Assembly: GCA_026874595.1 (NCBI GenBank)
Contig: CM049322.1
Coordinates: 49,577,340-49,641,339, forward strand
DNA: 64,000 bases
Source: Sipunculus nudus
Taxonomy: Eukaryota; Annelida; Sipuncula; Golfingiida; Sipunculidae
Direction of reading: 5' to 3'
Part shown: positions 59,701-64,000 of the stretch, piece by piece
How the letters are laid out: the number at the start of each line of letters is the position of its first letter
Position numbering within the stretch: the first letter of the stretch is position 1
Notes under the pieces: generated by a model
Database searches by the model: none
What the model was told of the DNA's origin: nothing
The model's input: only the letters and a program-made list of their open reading frames with translations
Translations under genes and position numbers: made by a program

Positions 59701-61858
59701 CCATTAAAAATAAAAATTCGGTAAATCTCGTCCTAAGAAAACTAAGTTCTTCAAATCCGTCTCAGTGGGTATATGAATTCGTAGAAAATGGAAAATAGCC
59801 TATAGACGGGAAACTCTGTATAATGCCATATTTGAATTATTTTCAGGTGTTCCCCACATTGGGGAGATCCCCTACGTGTTCGGGTTGCCGCTGTTGAAGC
59901 AGAACCCGGATGTCCGTGACCAGGCCTTGATGCACTTTGATTTCATTGACTGGAACCAAGAAGACGTCGAGTACTCGCACTTCATCCAGAAAATGTGGAC
60001 CGATTTTGCCAAAACAGGGCAAGCTTTACCAACATGTGTTTTCCTTAACATTTTGCATTAACATTTCACAGTTAATAGGTATATGTAGGCCTACTTGCAA
60101 ATTATGGTATCATTGGCGTTTGAAAATCTCAAAATGGTCGTAATTAGCGACTAGGAAAAGTGGACCCGCAAAATTTATCCTTCTGTTCTCTGAGGCTAGA
60201 AATAGTAGTATTATACTAAAATCTAAATTTAAAAAATATTTAGAAATCTAGATGTAACTTTACCGTTTGGTTCAAAATGATGTACATACCCTATGGGGTC
60301 TAAGGTGAATATCACGAGTTTTAACGATAATTATCAAGGCAAACATCATAATGTATCCTCCCCTGTATGCGAATCCGAACCAGCATTCAGTTGGATTTTA
60401 TCTGGCCTATATCCTTCCCCTAAATAAAATTCCAAGGAAACAGGTTCATACACATTTGTATAATCTTTCTAAAATAAAATAAAATGATGAAAAAGAAAGC
60501 TCCAAGGAGGAGGCAATGATATATAATTCATTTCTAACAGTAACCCGACGCCGGAGACGATTTTCCCGCCGTTTGGTAACCAGAACGTCACATGGCAACA
60601 GTTCCGCCAGGGGGCGCAGAACTACCTGTACATGGGCCGGAGGATTGAGGGTCGTAAGAACTACAGACAGAAGAGCTTCGCCTTGTACACAGAGTATCTG
60701 CTCTGGATGATTCAAGGTCGGGTAAACTTACACTGTGTAACATCCTAAAAAAAACACCATTTTTTTCTATACCTAGATTATAACTGATGATTTTACCATT
60801 CGACTTTTGTTACACAACACCTCTAAGGCCAATCCTCATGCAGACAAGCCCTTTTTTCTGGAGCTGTCAGGAACAATGTCAAATGTGTCCTTAGGGGGTC
60901 ATTTAACACATATCCCCATAAATCCTTTGAATTTTGACATTTTTTTTTTTTTTTTTTTTTTTGCAAAGGGGCTTTGCAGCGCCTTCATTCAGGAACTCTT
61001 TGAACTAAGTTTTAAACCAGTGATCGAGAAAGCGCTATCATTGGTTTGATCAAAAATGCGATACCACGCTCCGATCGGACTGAATATAAACCTTGGCGCT
61101 GCACTGGCCCATGTGATAAATCCCCGAAAAAGCTGGCTATTCAAAGCAGCGGTTAACACAAAGGAGATCTAGAACGGCTGCAGTATTGAACCGCTACGTT
61201 AGGCCAGACTTGATTAATTCTTTGGTTTACGAACATGTTTGACAAAAGTGATAGGTAGGAGGTAGGGAAAAAAAAATTGGAACAAACCTGGATACTGGTG
61301 TTCGTGAATCCTGTATTGTACAGTTGGGTTATAAAATTCATTTTTAAAAAGGCACTTTATAAACCTATATAAAATATATAAAACAATATATAAAAATTAA
61401 AATATTATCATCATCCTCTTGAGTTTTCCACATGAATCATGCGTGTGCCATGTTATTTCAAACCATTCAAATGTCATCGAAGGTAAAATAATGACAAATA
61501 AAAGTTTAAACAGTATTATATATATGATTTCATATACACCTGAAATAAAACTTTAGTCACTGTCCCTGCCAAGTGAACTGCCTCATTTTATAAAGTTTTA
61601 CAAATCAATGACCAGTCAAATACTTATACCACAACATAATTATATATATTTTTGTCAGATATGCAAGGAGAAAACTAAATATTCACTGCTAGCATGATAT
61701 ACTGAAGTTTTATTTTTCAGTCGTAAATGACAATATCAATGAGCAACTTGCAGCTATTCGCCTATTGTTTATCAAATGTCAACAACATGGAACTCGAGTT
61801 GTTTGATTCATAACCATGACCTTTCCATTTTGGTGTTGTGCATGTTTGATAGTCCTTT

Positions 61859-61975
61859 GATTATACAACAACTGCTAATAAAGTGAGGTTTCCATTGGAG
61901 ATCACATTGAATGATTATTCAACAACTGCTAATAAAGTGAGGTTTCCATTGGAGATCACATTGAATAATTCAACT
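61859..61975 (+). repeat. 54-bp tandem duplication, esterase C intron 10
   Basis: Two almost identical units, each beginning CAACAACTGCTAATAAAGTG, start at 61867 and 61921. Confidence 0.9.
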
Positions 61976-63536
61976 ATTTTAAAAGTTTAAAAAAGTATTA
62001 ATAATCTTTTAATATTTATTAATAAAGATCTGCATTTCTTACCACGGCCGTGACAGTACGTACCGTACTCGGTTTAATATGCCGTCACTTGGCCACTGTC
62101 AGTCAGGTACTGCTTTTCGGCATCCATACACATTAAAGCTTCCAGCTTGGAACAATTAAATGAATCATTTCAAAGTTTCTGAATTTTAAATGGCTTTGGT
62201 TTTAGTTTGCTTTTGTTTTGACTATAAAAAATACCCGCAAAGCCTACGCTTCAACCCGCGCCACTAAGATTACAGGTAGTTGGAAATCCTGCAGAAACCC
62301 TGAGAATTCCTGGAGTTTTCAAAGAATACATGACGACCTCCTGCAGTACATATAATTTCATCTGTTCAGTAATTTTTTTAAGTGTTAAGTTTAAAGTTTG
62401 ACAAGTTATAATATTTTTGAAGAGTAAACTTGTGAAACTTAGCCAATTTGCAATAGTAAATAGCGTCTGACTTTGAATGCAATAATAAGTCTTAAGAAGT
62501 AAATTTGTTTGTATATCCAGCAAGTTATTAACGGTGGCAAGCTGGTAAAGCCGCTATGCAACCAAAATAATTTTCTTTTCTCATTCACATCTATCTAAAA
62601 CAAATATGTTTAACGAGGTAAATATGACATAAACGCAGCTTTGAAAATGCAACTGTAGTGCAGAAAACGAACTTTGAAAACTCTCCAAGAATTCTCATTT
62701 TCCCTGCTGAATCTTTTGACTACTTGATGGCCAATCAATTGCATTTATGGCCCAAGGATACCCTACTGTGATTGGCTTAAACCCGCCATCTGTCATTACG
62801 AAAGTGACCTTATTAGCCAATCATAAGAGTTCTAACGTTTGAGGTGATCTAATACACACGGTCAATAAAAATATCATTTGTCAACAACCGTGTTGGATAC
62901 GGCGACGCAATATAAAAGGAAAAAAAAGTCAAAATGCCAATTTTATTTTTTTTCTGAAATGAGGAAATCGGAGGTCGGCGGGTTCGTTAACCGAACAATT
63001 AAAAAAGTCTGGCCTTAAGAGTGTAGATGGGACTGGGCACAGGAATTTACAGGAAACAGTCTCCATACAGTGACAGAATCAGCTGACAGATGGCGCCAGG
63101 TGGCAGTCTCCGGGAACAATTTATTTGTTGGCAATCAAAAAGATTTTCCTGGATTCACCTCTTCTTGTGGTTCAACCCTAGCCTGGTTATTCCCTGGCGC
63201 ATGCGCCGTCCGTCCGTAAAGTTCAGTGGAAAATGGATCATTAATCAGAATCTTATTGGCTACTACTAATTAACGAATTTAGTATTCAGTTCAAAATGTA
63301 AAAATAACTTATGTAATTAATTTATTCAAACATAAAGGGTATTTCCTTAACCTCTAAACAATTTTACTCTCTTCAGACCAGATGACGAGGTATTATATTA
63401 GCAAACTGTTATAAACAGATTTGATGAATTTATATTTAAAATTAGGATGACAGAATCAAACAATAAAGGATAATTTTATTTTAAACCGGATTTCTATGAT
63501 ACATTTCTAATTTGAAAGAATCTTTTTTTCCATTGT

Positions 63537-63570
63537 GGGACGACTCTTTGGTAGGACGACTCTTTGGTAT
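63537..63570 (+). repeat. 16-bp tandem duplication
   Basis: GGACGACTCTTTGGTA occurs twice in a row in the last intron of esterase C. Confidence 0.85.
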
Positions 63571-63976
63571 TAAGTCATTCTTTGTTCTAGAGCTCGTATT
63601 TAAACAGGGTTAGTTTAACGTGACACTGACACAAGGGATAAAGGAAAGTTTGATTGTGATCCTGGCGAGGGTATTCTTGTAGGCTCTGACTACATCTCTA
63701 GTATATATATATATATATATATATATCTGATTTTTTAGCAAACGTCGCTTACAGTTATTTATTTATATTTTTGCAGATTACATCGACAGGATGGATACGA
63801 CAACCCCAATGCCGACCACAACAACAAGGCGACCGCCACCAGCCAGTCCCGCCCCCTCGCGGACATTCTATACAACTTGGCTAATGGGATTGACCTGTGC
63901 AGTTGCAAAAGCTCTGAGATAAATTTTGTAACCTCATATTTGGAGATGAAATGATAAATGTCAAGGCAAATCGGGC

Positions 63977-63982
63977 AATAAA
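63977..63982 (+). promoter_or_regulatory. Poly(A) signal of esterase C
   Basis: AATAAA 55 bases after the stop codon, at the very end of the window. Confidence 0.55.
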
Positions 63983-64000
63983 ATATAAAACTTAATTTAT

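Overview
The window is nuclear DNA of an animal. It carries spliced genes with GT-AG (and a few GC-AG) introns of a few hundred bases to about 4.8 kb, AT-rich intergenic sequence, many (TA)n microsatellites, long G/C runs and short non-autonomous DNA transposons. The gene families (secreted GH18 chitinase, expanded type-B carboxylesterase/cholinesterase cluster) and repeat style suggest a lophotrochozoan, most likely a mollusc. That taxonomic call is inference. I see no rRNA, CRISPR, operon or bacterial feature.

Layout. 1-7.1 kb: mostly non-genic, with a decayed LINE reverse-transcriptase tail (about 940-1400), one short TIR element (4119-4315) and two weak exon candidates. 7.1-15.4 kb, plus strand: an eight-exon GH18 chitinase with signal peptide, intact DGLDLDWE catalytic motif, a transmembrane helix and a charged Lys/Glu-rich tail. 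15.4-19.4 kb: intergenic, with one of two inverted copies of a 34-nt-TIR element. 19.4-31.3 kb, plus strand: esterase A, eleven exons, 608 aa, Cys-containing tail. 31.3-34.9 kb: intergenic, with a hAT-like element. 34.9-44.3 kb, minus strand: esterase B, eleven exons, 616 aa, Pro/Thr stalk and GPI-signal-like tail. 44.3-45.7 kb: divergent spacer. 45.7-63.9 kb, plus strand: esterase C, all eleven exons and splice sites recognisable, but broken by a nonsense codon in the signal peptide and a 2-bp deletion in exon 2.

The three esterases share all ten intron positions and phases (0,0,1,1,0,1,0,1,2,1) and form a +/-/+ local duplication cluster. B and C are closest: every exon has the same length except for C's 2-bp deletion, both use a GC donor at intron 9, both carry a duplicated exon-7 splice donor, and homology reaches the 5' leader. 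A and B keep Ser, Asp and His in the expected alpha/beta-hydrolase positions and should be extracellular serine esterases. The substrate cannot be read from sequence.

The observations I find most worth checking are: splice donors that were tandemly duplicated into repeats (a 21-bp minisatellite beginning at the chitinase exon 5 boundary, and 65-69 bp repeats at exon 7 of esterases B and C); the inherited GC-AG intron; the nearly intact pseudogene; the membrane-tethered chitinase; and nested transposons with clean target-site duplications. I did not find a convincing new multi-gene system.
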